A DNA stretch of 64,000 bases from Symmetrospora coprosmae (lineage: Eukaryota; Basidiomycota; Cystobasidiomycetes; Symmetrosporaceae), in assembly GCA_008802785.1 (NCBI GenBank), contig VUYT01000017.1:124001-188000 (forward strand). The letters are read 5' to 3'. Shown here piece after piece: positions 46,055-57,680 of the stretch. A program made the translations under genes and the position numbers. The stretch's first letter is position 1; every line of letters starts with the position of its first letter. The notes beneath the pieces are model-generated. The model did not search any database. It was given only the letters and a program-made list of their open reading frames with translations, and was not told the DNA's origin.

Positions 46055-47095
46055 ATGAGAACCTGCAGACACTTCCGCGAACCCTGCGAGGAGGCGCTGT
46101 ATCGCGTCACTGATCTTGTTCTGCAAAGCGGAACAGATCTATCCGGATCTGCCTACTTCTACGCAAGTCCGAGAAAGCTGTTAGATTGCATGGAGTCAAG
46201 CGCGCGAGTGCATTCGATTGCCAGCCTGATTCCAGCATGGCACCTGGAAATGGGACCAGGCGCATCGGATGCGACCGAACAACAGACCCGTGCTGCCTCG
46301 CTCATGCGGTACTTCGCGCCGAGGAATGTCACAGTGTTCGTCAATAGGGGAGCTAGTGCAGCTACCATGGACGTCCTCTTGCAGCAATTGGATAGTCGCC
46401 GGTTCCGCAGGATCAACATTGTCGGCGGTTTGGGCAAGGACGATTTCGGGCGCAGTATTCAACAGCTATGCAGCCGCGCGTCATTCACTCTCGAGCATCT
46501 GCGCCTTGCCATTTACACATATTCCGCGCAGCCTTTACAGTCATTCCCGCCGAACACTACGTTCCCGAGCTTGCGGGTTCTAGAGTGCGGCCGTCTGGGC
46601 GCTCTCGACGGACGCTCTCTTCCCAGCGATGTCGTTGCGCGAGCTCCGCATCTAGCGCGCCTCACGCTGGACATCCCAAACATACAAGATCCGATGACCT
46701 GTGTGCGACAATGTCTAAACAGCGCTTGCGAACCGCTCACTAGTCTGACACTCGAATTCACCGCTTTCGCCCATCAGGAATTTCGATTCGACATCGACAT
46801 CAATCTCACACGGCAACCAAGCTGGAGCACCTTCACATCTCCTACGTCGGCGCTACCATCGCGCATATGCTACCCCCGAAATTGACCAGCATGTCCATCG
46901 GCGCTTCACGGGCCCGCAGCGACGGCGATGCAGACATTCTCAAGCACCTTGTCGCTATGCTGCGCCGTGCCGCATGGCAGCCAGACCTCAGGCAGCTTGA
47001 AATTCCCTTTATTGGGACCGTTCACGTCTGTCGACGAAGAGAATTGCCTGGTCTTGACGGAGCTCTGCGCGGCGGGCGGTATAGCACTCTCCTGA
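46055..47095 (+). pseudogene. F-box/LRR-like locus with two compensating frame changes
   Basis: A frame with ALMRTCRHFREPCEEALYR, LLQQLDSRRFRRINIVGGLG, LEHLRLAIYT, FPSLRVLECGRL, VARAPHLARLTLDIPNI and CEPLTSLTLEF looks like the leucine-rich part of a basidiomycete F-box-type protein. Near 46790-46830 this frame loses sense and the pattern continues one frame over (KLEHLHISYVGATIAHMLPP, MLRRAAWQPDLRQLEIPFIG). Near 47010 it returns to the first frame (PFTSVDEENCLVLTELCAAG) and stops at 47095, 51 bp from the convergent glutaredoxin-like gene. No GT-AG intron fits either shift. So it is either a decayed gene with two small indels or an intact gene with two sequence errors. The 5' end, including any F-box, is not resolved; the start given is the first ATG in the well-behaved part. 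Confidence 0.55.
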
Positions 47096-47145
47096 GCTGC
47101 GGTCGGCTGCTCCGAAAGTCGGTGCTATTCAGGCACAGGAACGGA

Positions 47146-47623
47146 CTATCGTTGCAGGCTGCTTTCATCTCTCGCGGAGGAGGCTGCAGATCGCAGGAGG
47201 TTGCCGAGCTTGTCCTGGTCAAGGCGATGCTTCATGACCTCTTGGCCGTTTAGGTGAAGGACTGGAATGTCGTACTAGGATAGAGAAATGGTGTCAGTAG
47301 CAGTAGTGCAATACCATCCGTGCAGTGTGAGTCACCTGGTACAGTCTCCGCCATCTCTTCAGCTCTGGCAGGTTCCTGCGGATGTTGACGATCTCCAGCT
47401 CGAAAGGAGGGATGTCGGTCTGTGGAGATGTATGGAATGCGCTCGAAGGTCAGATACGCTGGCGTACAATGAGCTCCCAGCTTTGCGCCGCCTGTCTTGC
47501 CTTTGCGCGGAGCTCGTCGAGGGCCTCCTTCGCCACCTCGCATAGCGAGCACTCGGGACCGCCGGAGTACAGGGTCAGACGCGGGACGCGCAGTTGCGTG
47601 AATAGCCGCAATGCTGGTCTCAT
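47146..47623 (-). CDS. Glutaredoxin-like protein (DUF836 / thioredoxin fold)
   Basis: Three exons (47623-47468, 47419-47336, 47274-47146) give 122 residues. The redox site is LTLYSGGPECSLCEVAKEAL, with a CxxC (CSLC) directly after the first beta strand. IPPFELEIVNIRRNLPELKR, then WRRLYQYDIPVLHLNGQEVM with the cis-Pro (IPV) follow, as expected for DUF836/YDR286C-type glutaredoxins. The N-terminus (MRPALRLFTQLRVPR) is basic and Ser-free and could be a mitochondrial presequence. Introns are short (48 and 61 nt). Substrate and partner are unknown. It is convergent with the LRR-like locus and divergent from the next gene. Confidence 0.88.
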
Positions 47624-47914
47624 CCCTGCAATTGGTGTGCCGCTCCCTGCTCTTCTGATGGCCTCGTCAGTTGAGCGGAGCGGAAAGCCAGCAGCCCATT
47701 TCAACATCCACCCCTTCCCCTCTCACGCACTGCCATCAGGCAGTCCTCCTCCTCGACTCGCACCAGCATTCAGCTGCGAGAAAGAAGCCTTCATCCAGAC
47801 CGCGCAGCAGTACTCTACCCACATTCGTTTCCTCCGTCCAGCACTACAAGCCCCGACCCGCAAGGACAAAGTCGTGCGGGCGCGGATGACCTCGTTTGCC
47901 ACATACTGCAGACA

Positions 47915-48856
47915 ATGACGACGGCAGAGCGGCTCAAGGGTCATCATGCGACGTCTTCGCACGAGACGAGCGAGATGCTCCTCGACGCATTCCATGCTGC
48001 CAGCACAGAAGAGCTGGAGGCGGACGAGCAGCCCAGCATCGAGCAGATAGCGGCGAAGGAAGCCGCCGCCCGGCTCGTCTTCAATACCTTCATGGCGCGC
48101 GGCCTGCTCGGCTTTGACGCGACGCCCAGCGCGTCCGAGGGGATCAGGCAGCTCAGGATCCATGCTGCCGCGAGGAGGAGCAGATACTATCCTGCACCGA
48201 GTGTGGCAGCGCTCGCGTACCGCCTGGAGTTGAGACGGAACGGGCAGGCGCTGCAGGAGGAGCGGGGACGCATGGACAGCGATGCGGACTTCGACGTTCA
48301 GGCGCAGATGCTGGTGCGTTGCGTGCCGTCTCTGCAGAGCAAGTCGTGAGATATCGGATCGGGAAGCTCATGCAGATTCTCCGCACAGCTGGACACGGCG
48401 GGCAAAGTCGCAGCCCCTCACCCCGCAGACTCCCTAGAACGAGCGTCGACCCTAGTTCTGAATCACATCGCTAAGCCCGAGCGTCTCTCGCATACACCCC
48501 GCATCCATTCGTCGGCTTCGTCGACCACCTCGACACGCACGCCCATATCGATGCAGAAGGCGACAGAGACGCAAACTGCGAAGGCGTCCGCGCCAAGTGC
48601 GACACTCAGCTTCCCACGCAGCAAGGTCCGGCCGACGTTCGCGTCGCTGAGCAAAGCGGTGGGTCCTTCCCGTATTGATCTCCGTTCTGCCAGTGTTGCT
48701 CTCAACCCTGACACTGCTGCTCCACACTTTCAGTCATCGACCAACTCGTCACTGAGGGCGCAGGGCAGCTTTGCTTCGACGCAGAACACAGATATCGAGG
48801 GAGAGCTGGAGGAGATAGCTCGGACTGCTGCTGCTGATTCCTATGATTACGTCTGA
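47915..48856 (+). CDS. Hypothetical protein
   Basis: Three exons (47915-48313, 48389-48658, 48734-48856) give 263 residues; all junctions are phase 0 with good GTGCGT and GTGGGT donors. The N-terminal half is helical and charged (SEMLLDAFHAASTEELEADE, IEQIAAKEAAARLVFNTFMA, VAALAYRLELRRNGQALQEE). The C-terminal half is Ser/Thr-rich (SSASSTTSTRTPISMQKATE) and ends with an acidic helix and YDYV. I do not recognise the family. A small subunit of a nuclear or cytoskeletal complex would fit, but this is only a guess from shape. It is divergent from the glutaredoxin-like gene (291 bp). Confidence 0.6.
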
Positions 48857-49023
48857 TGCGCGCTTCCGGCATATCATTGATTGTTGATGTACAAACACGC
48901 TAGCGAGCCAAGCAATGATGGAAGACTACGACAGGACAACACTGGGATTTAGAGTATCGCTTACTAGTTCGGAACGGGAATCGGAACCATAGCTGGGTAT
49001 TCAGGACGCGACGCTGGCAGATA

Positions 49024-51338
49024 TCACGACGAGCAAGGGTCCGGGTATCGTCTCTGCGTAGGGTCGCGGGGGATCCAGCCGTACTGCGGAGAAGAAGAAG
49101 AGGGGGTGTCAGGATTGGGTCATCCACCTGTGCACATCCAGGGAGATAGAGGGAAGCGCACCTCGACACCCTTCTGGTAGCTCCATTCGTGCGCCCTCTC
49201 CGTCTTCCAAGCCCATTGCAGCCACCCGCTCGCGGCCTCGAAGGCGCCGACCTGCGCCTCCCAGTACTGGCCGAGGAAGGTCTTATACTCTGGCGTGAAT
49301 GTCGACGCATCGCCCGTCTTCCCGTCGCACGAACCGATGCGTGTACTGCCGGGGTACGTTCCATCGTAACGCGCGCCGATCCCGCGACCTGGATGACAAG
49401 GCGGGGTGCTATGCATCAGTGGACGCGCAGGGTGGTAGGCATAGGGCGGGACAGCGTAGACTGGACATACCATTGAGCGAGAGTGCACAGTCCGTCGCGG
49501 CGGGCGACCACTCGCCGACCATCGTCCACAGGTTCTTATCTGACTCGACCAGGCCTGCCATCGCTTTACAGACGGCTTGCAGGCGTTGCTCTGGCGTCAT
49601 CCGGAGATCGTCCTCGTTGAAGACCGTGTAGTCTGTGCGCAACCCTTTAGCTCCTCATTTTCCGGTGCCACAAGAGATGCGTTCACTTACAGTGCGTGTC
49701 GAGCGCGACATCGACCCAGGACGGAGCGGGCATGAAGCCTTTCCAGCTGGGCAGGGGCTGGAACGCATCGTGAATCGTGACGAGCAGGCTCGAGGCGTTC
49801 GTGTCGCCGTCCGGCGAGGCAGGGTACCTGACCTGGCCGTAGCCATCGTAGTAGTACTGCTTGACGACCTCCTGCGACACGACGCAAGTCAACGAGCGTC
49901 AGTGTCGGCCTCGAGACACCATTAAGGACCCAGATCGAACCTACCATCATCCTGCCGCCGAGAAAGCCGGCCGGCTCGTTTAGCAGTTCGATTGCCGTGA
50001 CGGTGTCCCGGTACTCGGGCACGTAGAAGTCATCAATCAGTGTCTGGAGGACGTCCTTGGTCCGCTTGACGTTCGCATCGCCGTTAGGCCAGTCCGCCGT
50101 TCCTCTCCGACCCGAGCTAAAGGTAGAGAGCGCAGCCGTCAGCATGCTCGCAGACCGCGCTGGACACTCGGGACTGCCACGCACTTGTCGAAGCCGTTCT
50201 GGCTGCCTGGTGCGCCGTGGATGTCGATCATGACACGGAGGCCGTGCTTCTTTGCCCAGCCGACGGCTTTGAAGAGGTACGGGTACTGTCCTTGCGGATA
50301 GGGCTCTCCGCGACTGGTGTCGAGCGCCCAGTACCCGATGGGAATGCGGACGTGGTTGAGGCCGTAGCTTGCAATTGCGGCAAAGTCCGCCTCGGTGATC
50401 CAGCTGTCCCAGTGTGCTGTCAGGAGCCGCGCGGCTTCGATGGGCCCGTACTTTGCGCCGTACGTGTATTCGTCGACGACACTGTCGTCGCCCGTGTCTG
50501 CGAAGAGCGTCGGTGTGATCCACGGCTCAAGCACAAGCCTATCGGACCGCAGTCATCCGTCAGCGCATAAGCCCTCAGCGGCAGGGAAGCCAGAGTGCAG
50601 ACCTCACCATCCACCGATGTTGACGCCCCGGACCTTGTCTTTGCCATACTGGAACTTGCTTACAGGCGCTGCGGGCGCTCTGCCCGCGAGTGATCTTGGG
50701 ACCGCCTCCATCCGGTGCTGCATGGCGGCCGCCATCACCTTGCCGGGGACAGGCGGATGAGCGGGTGCCCCACCTTCTGCTGGATCGACGCTCGGCAGGC
50801 CCGCAGGAGGCTTCTGATGGTGACCCGCGCGCTTGGTGAGTATAGACTCGAGGCCGAGCTGCCCATCGCCGTCGTTGCCCTCGCCAGCAGGAGCGTCTCC
50901 CACTCCGTCCGAAAGCAGGGTCGAGAATGGGGAGGAACTGCCGTCGTCTCCCGGCAAAGAGGCAGGAGCGGCAGCAGAGCCTCCGGAAATCTTGGCGAGG
51001 TTCAGGTAGGCGTTCCGGGCGAGCTGGGTGTTTTGCTCCTGAGCTTCCGTGATGACCTCGACGGGCGGATCTGGAAAGAGGAGCGTGCCTGAGACGATGA
51101 CGATGCGAGGAGAGAGATGTGAGCGAGGTCCCGGGACGTCAGAAGAGGGGCCGGACCCACTGTCTTGCTTGGGCGTCCAGCCGATACCCTCGAGACCTTG
51201 TGCGGGCCCGACGGCTCGCCGCGCCCAGCCAAAGTGATTTCTGGAGCGTAGCTTAGGCACCAGAGCGCCCTGTACCTGCAGAGTACTAGTCGCTGCGAGT
51301 AGGAGAACGGTTGTGCGTTTACTGGTGAGGTTCACCAT
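49024..51338 (-). CDS. GH5 exo-beta-1,3-glucanase with N-terminal extension
   Basis: Seven exons (51338-50608, 50538-50185, 50116-49945, 49871-49691, 49632-49471, 49388-49162, 49083-49024) give 628 residues. An N-terminal hydrophobic segment (TTVLLLAATSTLQVQGA) serves as signal peptide. About 210 disordered residues with a KR site (LTKRAGHHQ) come before the GH5_9 domain. Catalytic landmarks are VRGVNIGGWLVLEPWITP, GLNHVRIPIGYWAL, the acid/base Glu in TAIELLNEPAGF, TMVGEWSPAATDC and the nucleophile-side WLQWAWKTERAHEW. The protein ends GWIPRDPTQRRYP as in Exg1-type enzymes. It trims or remodels beta-1,3-glucan in the cell wall or outside the cell. The long N-terminal linker is not part of the usual enzyme. 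Confidence 0.93.
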
Positions 51339-52429
51339 GCTTGCGGATGCGAATGGAGGAGGAGGATAGGGAATGGTCAAGATCGCTGCAGGAGTTGGCG
51401 GCTGGTAAGCAGAAGGAAGGGCGGAAAGAGGAGGTCAAGATGTTCTACTACCCGGTCCTGACACTCCCCTCAAGGCTCGGCAGGGCTGTCAGTCGTCAGC
51501 CAGTCTGTCGCCCGCCCCAGCCAGCATGCACGACGCCGGCTGGTTTCGGAATCATGCCTTCAGCCCCAGCAGGCTCGGCAGGGGCGTCTAGTCTAGCGTG
51601 GAGAGACTGAGCACTGGCCGGACTCAAGTGGTCTGCTCAGCTGGACGGGCGGTCAGATTGCGGTCTTCATTGTATAGCTTCTCGCATCTCAGGCAACTCG
51701 AACGTGAATGGCCGAAGAGAGAGGCAGAGAGGGCGCTGCAGATCACGAAGAGGCACGGCAACAGCACTCTGGTCTGATTGTTGACAGCTGTCAGGTACAA
51801 TGATGAGGGGAGATATTGGTCTCGCCGCTTTGTGCGACGTCACCGCCAGGTAGGAAGACGTGCTCGAGTACTCTACATGGCTGAGCTCCTCAAGCGCACG
51901 CGCATCTCCGCCACCACGTGCCTGCAGAGATGACTCACTTCCGCCTCGCGGAGAAGCAGGGGGGTCACGCAGCAAGCGACCGACGGGTCACACCAGCATG
52001 CTCCTGTCGACTGCTACAGGCTACTGCCATTGATATTGGTTCTGCCACGCACTGTCCGTGCCTGCTGCCCGGTCACATGTCGGCCCTTGTGTGCGGGCGA
52101 TATGCCTCGCCTGCGAGCTGGTTGTCCCATGTCCCATGTAGAACGGACGACGCAGATCGGGTGAGCCAGGACTATCCCTATAATGGAGCTATGCTGCAGC
52201 TGCATCTGCTTTGACGACGGAACCTGCCCTGCCCTGCCTTGCTCGAGTGACGATGCGTACAAGCTGGCATCGCCCACTGTGCCCGTCTCTTCGTCTCCAC
52301 CCTCGTCATCCGACGGATAGGCGACTGGCGACTGGCCTAGCCTGCCCCCACACTCGCTCTCCCTCTCGCTCACTCTTTGCCAGACATCAGATACGACCAT
52401 ACAGAGAAAACACAGGGAGACCATCCCCG
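51339..52429. other. Intergenic, no supported gene
   Basis: About 1.1 kb between the glucanase start and the next gene. It holds short open frames without features on both strands. It is probably two divergent promoters. Confidence 0.45.
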
Positions 52430-54875
52430 ATGGACCTGCTCAGGATAAAGAGCAGGAGCAGATCACCCACCCGAGCAGCCGCAGAGCACAAGCGCCAGTC
52501 GACCACCTCGCCTGCCCGCTCCGCCTTCACCGCGTTTGGCGGCGACAGAGGAGACAGGAACAGCAGTGGTGGCAGCGCACTGGACGAGAAGCAGACGAGC
52601 AGCAATGCCAGTGCTGTCGAGGTCGTAGAGCTCTCGTTTCCGAGCCTCCTCAACCCGCCAAACCCGGCCTTTGTCTCTGGCTCAGAGGCCAGAGGGATCC
52701 TGATAAAGTGCGTCTGAGATGGGCTTGTACGGCGATGCGAGATGTGCTGACGTCCTCCTGCCGTATCTGACTGCCTCTCGCGGTCGTCCTCCTCATCTCT
52801 CGCCTCCTCCTGGTTTGGCCCACCTCTCTGTCGTGAACGACGACCCTCACCCACCCCGCACAGCGCCAGACGGCCGACCTCACGTGAGCGCGGCACACTG
52901 GGCGATAGCGACCTGAGCAGGGTGCGGACCACATCGACACTGTCGTCGACGGGCACAGGCGGCGGGCACTCGTCCACGTCGACCGTGAGCAGCCCCGTCA
53001 AAGGGGCACCCACGTCTGCAGCACCCGCCTCGGCCCTCTCCCAGTCGCGCCCCGCTCTGCGCGGCTCGGCCTCTGCAGACAGTCTTCCCAAAGCAGGCGC
53101 CACGCCAGAAAGCTCACTTCCAGGCAGCAGCGGGCTGTCCACCAGCATCGGCAACAGCGCGCGGACCGACGCCGCCGCCGCATCGTCAGCCAGCAATTTT
53201 GGCTCGCGCAAGATCCGCTTTGCCCCGCTCCCAGACCCGCGCAGGCCCCGAAGATACAGCACGGGAAGGGACATTTGGCTAGACGAGGATCCGGACAATG
53301 TGCACATCAATAGCCGGGGCGGGGTCGAGGCCCGGACAGACGAGTGGGGTACACCGGGAGCGGTCGAGGGGAGTGCAGACGGGAATGGCGGGCTTGCGGG
53401 AGGAGACTCGCTCAGCCTCTACCCGTCGCCCATGAGCATCCCTGGGTCGTCGTCCCAGGGGTATGCTGGCAGCGAGGACTCGGGCATGTCGCCCGGCAGC
53501 GGTCTCTTTGGCTCAGTCTCGTCGACGACGTCAGCCGGCAATGCGGGAGGCTCGTCGCATAAGCGGGGAGCGAGCACGGGCTCAAGCCTGACGTCCAAGC
53601 TGCTGAACCCGCTCAAGCTCGGACGCTCCTCAAAGGACAGGGAGCTGAAACGCACAACCAGCCTCGAGTCGAACGGGGGCGGCGCTGGAGGCAGCCTGTC
53701 GACAAGCGGCCCCGTCTCGCCGGCGCTCGCGAGCTGGCTTACGGGGAGCACCGAGCCGCTCGGCCGGCGCATCTCGACAGGGATCGTGGGCGACCAGCCG
53801 AGCCGGGAGCGTGCGCGCGCAGAGGAGTTCCGCCCGACAGGTATTCCTATGCGTCTCTCGACGACGCAGGAGAGCGATGGACCTGGCGCAGGGATGCCAC
53901 GGCCGCGCAAGGCGTATCCGTCCGTTGCGCAGGGCGGCCGCGGACGCCGCAGGCAAATACGGACGAGTGCACCGAGCGCGGAGCCCGTGTTTCGCGAGTG
54001 GACCAACCCGACGCTGGGCGGGAGCAACGTGGACGAAGAGGACGGGTCGGGCATGGCGTGGTTGAAGAAGCGGAGGGCAGAGAGGGAGGCAAAGGAAAAG
54101 GAGGAAAAGGAGCGAGCGGCTCGCGAAGCGGCAGGAACGCCTGCCGCCGCCGACGGGAATGATGCTGCTGCTGGCCCTGCTGAAGCTACAGCGGCAGCAG
54201 CGACTTTGCCGAGCGGGGCGGGAGACGCGGGCGGATCGGACCTGCCGATTCTGCAAGTCACGCCGGATACGCCTGGATTGGTAGGGCACCCTGCTCCGCT
54301 GGTTGGAGCAGAGCAGCGAGTTAATGCAAGCGAGGGAGACCTCGAGCTCGACGCCGAGGAGGATGGCAATGACGTCGACGGCTCGCGAAGGAGGAGCTTG
54401 TCGGAGGATGGCATGTCCGGCGACGATGATGCCTGTGAGTGACTCTGCCGATCTGAGAGGGCCTCTGCGTGTAATCCCAAGCTGACAGTCTCGTTACGTG
54501 GCTGCTGCAGCGGATGATGAGAGCAGCGATGGCGGCGATAACAATGATGACGACAACGACAACGACGATGACGATGACGACTCGGACGACCTCACGCAAG
54601 CCGAGCTCGAGGAAGAAGAGCGGCTTGTCGAAGAAGCGCGCCGGACGACCGAGGGTGCAGGTCGGGAGGTGTTTCACTCGCACGAGCACCACGCTTCTAC
54701 GCACCGCGTCGACAAAGGCAGCAGGCAGAACAGCCTCGTTGCCCCGCTCAGCTCGGGGACGGCCACGCCTACGCTCGCGGGTGCGCGCTCGGTCGACGCC
54801 TCGAGGAGGGGCTCGCCCGTCCCGCACAGCGCTAGCCCGGATCGGTACGCGGGGCCTCGGCCGGTGGTCGCTTGA
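52430..54875 (+). CDS. Large disordered Ser-rich protein, conserved-looking motif
   Basis: Three exons (52430-52707, 52864-54434, 54511-54875) give 737 residues. It starts MDLLRIKSRSRSPTRAA with RS dipeptides. There is a distinctive basic motif SRKIRFAPLPDPRRPRRYST followed by DIWLDED near residue 185, a LTSKLLNPLKLGRSSKDREL stretch, EEFRPTGIPMRLST and a charged helix (GMAWLKKRRAEREAKEKEEK). Acidic runs near the end (DNNDDDNDNDDDDDDSDD) precede a Ser/Pro tail. No catalytic domain is seen. Many Ser/Thr-Pro and RRxS sites suggest regulation by phosphorylation. The KIRFAPLP-type motif recurs in fungal proteins of unknown role as I remember them, but I cannot name a function. Confidence 0.8.
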
Positions 54876-55032
54876 GACGTGCAAGGACGCTTTGCACGGA
54901 CACTCGTCGACTTCGTCCCGCTCGCGCCGCACTCGCTGCTCGTTGTACATCAGCCCCGGCCTCCTCATTAACGCTAGACCACCAAGACTGTGCTTCCCGG
55001 TAGTTCCGTGCTTGTTGTAGCGTCGTATCATT

Positions 55033-57469
55033 ATGGTTCAGCTGTATCTATCCGTCGGACTGAGGAAAGCCGCTGCCCGGCCCCGGCCACAGCGCCTGTC
55101 AGCTGGAGCTTTGCTGGATGAGGCCAACCGGCACAGCAAGAGAGCACAGCGTACAGTGCAGGACGCGATGTCCGACCTCACAGAGTATGAGCGCGAGCGG
55201 CAGGAGAGGATCGCAAAGAACCAAGCCCTGCTGGCCTCGCTGCAGATTGACGCTGGAGCACGCGCGTCGCGCGATGGAAGCCCCGCCGACAGCAAGAAGA
55301 AGCGCAAGGCAGACGGCGATGGCGATGGCAATGGTGCTGGCAGCACGGCAAAGAAGCGCGCGCCGGCTGCACCATCACGCACGCGCACCGTGCTGCCCAT
55401 GCGCGAAACGCGCTCGCGGGCTCAGCGCAGCTCGGTACTCGAGAAGCAGGACCCGGCCGCGGCAAAGCGCAAGCGCGAGCAAGAGGAGCGCGAGGCCGCA
55501 GAGGAGCTGGCAGAGAAGAAGCGCGCAAAGCATGGCGACAGAGCAATCGAGATCTGGAACCCGACTGGGCGTGAGATCCTCGAGGAGGCCCTCCTGCCGG
55601 CGAAGCGGAGCTTGGAGGCTATCGTCACTACTGGCAGCTGGAAGCGCCCCAGGGTGGGCGAGCAGAACGCGACGCAGGGGAAAGACGAGGACGAGCAGGA
55701 TCGCAAGCCAAAGAAGGAAGATGGCCGCGGCTTGACGTCGTCACGCTCGACACGCTCGTCGCCTGCTGTTGTCAAGGTCAATGGAAGCTCGTCGAGAGCT
55801 ACCCCGACGAGACGGCAGAGCAAGCTTCGGTCGGTCAAGAAAGAAGAGAGCGACATCGACAGCGACGACAGCGACGACGACGACGACGACCGCGATGATC
55901 TGCGGCGTAGCCGGCGCAATGACTCGGACGGGGAGGACGAGAGCAAGCCTTCGACTACGGTACACAAAGCGAGCATCTCGCTCAGCAGCGTGACAAAGAC
56001 GCTCGCCTCGATGGAGCTGCGCAGCGTCAAGCGCATCACTCCCGACCGCATCTACTCGATCGCCGTTCACCCGAGCGAGGACAAGGATCTCGTCTTTATG
56101 GGCGACAGGAAAGGGTGGCTCGGCACATGGGACGCGTCCGGCGACTTTGCCGATCAAGGTGATGACGCGGAGAATGAGGAGGACGAGGGAGAATACGACA
56201 AGTACTCGTTCGTCCAGCGAGCGTACAGCGATCATGGCACCATCGCCTGTCTGAAATTTGATCCCATCAAGGCGCATACGTGAGCCGCGCCAATGACTTC
56301 ACGATAGACTGACTGCGTGGAAACTCGACGATAGGACGCCAGTGCTCGGGACTGACACACTCCATGACGCAGACTGTACGCCTCGTCGTACGATTGCACA
56401 ATACGTTCCCTGAACTTCGAGACAGGCGTCTGGCGGGAAGAAGTCGACGTCGATCTTCTAGCTGCCAAGGAGGAAGGAGAGGGCGAAGCGCTAGTCAGCG
56501 CCTTTGAGATCACACATGATGGCCGTCAGATGTGGGGTAGGTTGGCGCGCGTCCTGATTCGTCGTTTTCTCCACATGGTACCTCGGGTGTCAATCGCTGG
56601 CTCCAGTCGAGCTAATGCAGCTCACCCACGCCGCCCGCAGTATCTGACAACCGCGGAGGAGTGCTTCACCAGGATCTGCGCGCGCCAAAGGACACCGCTC
56701 GCCGGTGGAAGGTGGCCGAATCGAAAGCCGGCTGCATCTCGCTGAACCCGCTTGACGAGAACTACTTTGTCACCTCGCATCTGAACCGCGACATCCGGCT
56801 CTGGGACGCGCGCAAGCTTCAATCGGTCAGCAGCAAGGCGCGCTCAGATTACGGGTCCAATTTCGACAATGCGTGCTTGGCCAGCTTTGAGCATGGGAAA
56901 GCGTGCAGCTCGGCCTACTGGGACCCGAGCGGGACGCGCTTGCTGTCGACGAGCTACGACAACTTTGTCCGCGGTGCGTCAACCCAGGAGGTTCCTTAGG
57001 CTGCATGACTACAGCGCGCGCGCAAGCTAGCTGACTTCTCGATGGCGGCGCAATGCAGTCTGGGACATCAAGGACTTCTCGGACAAGTCGCTCAACAAGC
57101 TAAACAAGGACGCCGACCACCGTGTCGTGCACGACAATCAAACTGGTGCATACGTGTCGGTCTTCAAGGCGACTTGGTGCGCCAACCCAGACGTCGAGCC
57201 CTTCTTCCACATGGGCAACATGAAGCACGCCCTCGACGTCTACTCGGCAAAGGGCAAGCTCGTACGGCAGTTCAAGCAGGGCATCGCAACGACTCCCGCA
57301 GTCACGGGAATGCATCCGACAAAACCGACACTCGTGGCTGGCGCTGCCGGGTACGCATTCTTTCAGGTAGTGCGCTCTCGTAGGGCGCACATCGCTGAAG
57401 TTTCCCTCATCCTCTATTCATTCATTCAGTGGGAAGGTGTATTATTGGGCCGCCGAGAAGTGGGTGTAG
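55033..57469 (+). CDS. CMR1: CMR1/WDR76-type WD40 protein
   Basis: Five exons (first exon ending 56279, then 56373-56536, 56641-56973, 57059-57350, 57430-57469). The conserved start is probably MSDLTEYERERQERIAKNQA at 55168, giving 646 residues; the same frame is open to an ATG at 55033 (691 residues). The N-terminal third is basic and acidic by turns ([26 protein letters not shown]). WD repeats include DRIYSIAVHPSEDKDLVFMG, DRKGWLGTWDASGDF, TIACLKFDP, NPLDENYFVTSHLNRDIRLW, SAYWDPSGTRLLSTSYDNFV and GKVYYWAAEKWV. CMR1 binds damaged or stalled-replication chromatin. The last donor (GG|GTACGC) was fixed by restoring the GGGKVYYW blade end. Confidence 0.9.
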
Positions 57470-57680
57470 AAATGCAGCTTGCTCTGCGGGTATACCAGCT
57501 TGCCGTTATGTGCCATCTGTACTGTGGGCAGCTTGTTGTTGGGAGCGTGGGCGGGAATCTAGATGCACGGATGCGTAACGCTGGCTCGCGGAAAGTGCCT
57601 CGTACCGAATACACACAACAGACCGCAAGAAAGAAAACCGGCTATGACCCTATAAACATGAGCAATGCATGTACGACTAT

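Noticed and set aside
47420-47510. GC-AG intron in the glutaredoxin-like gene (AAG|GCAAGA)
   Set aside because: A normal GT donor 40 bp downstream (ATT|GTACGC) gives the same phase and a sensible protein, so a rare donor is not needed.
52884-52920. Small intron in the disordered protein gene (GTGAGC...GAGCAG)
   Set aside because: Splicing it would break phase with the next exon, while reading through keeps one continuous open frame.
54498-55020. Separate genes in the frames crossing 54500-55030
   Set aside because: One frame is the last exon of the disordered protein; the others are shadows of its Asp-rich codons and of the spacer before CMR1.
57351-57429. Last CMR1 donor at CAG|GTAGTG
   Set aside because: That choice shifts the frame and loses the final WD blade; the donor 16 bp upstream restores GGGKVYYW and a stop.
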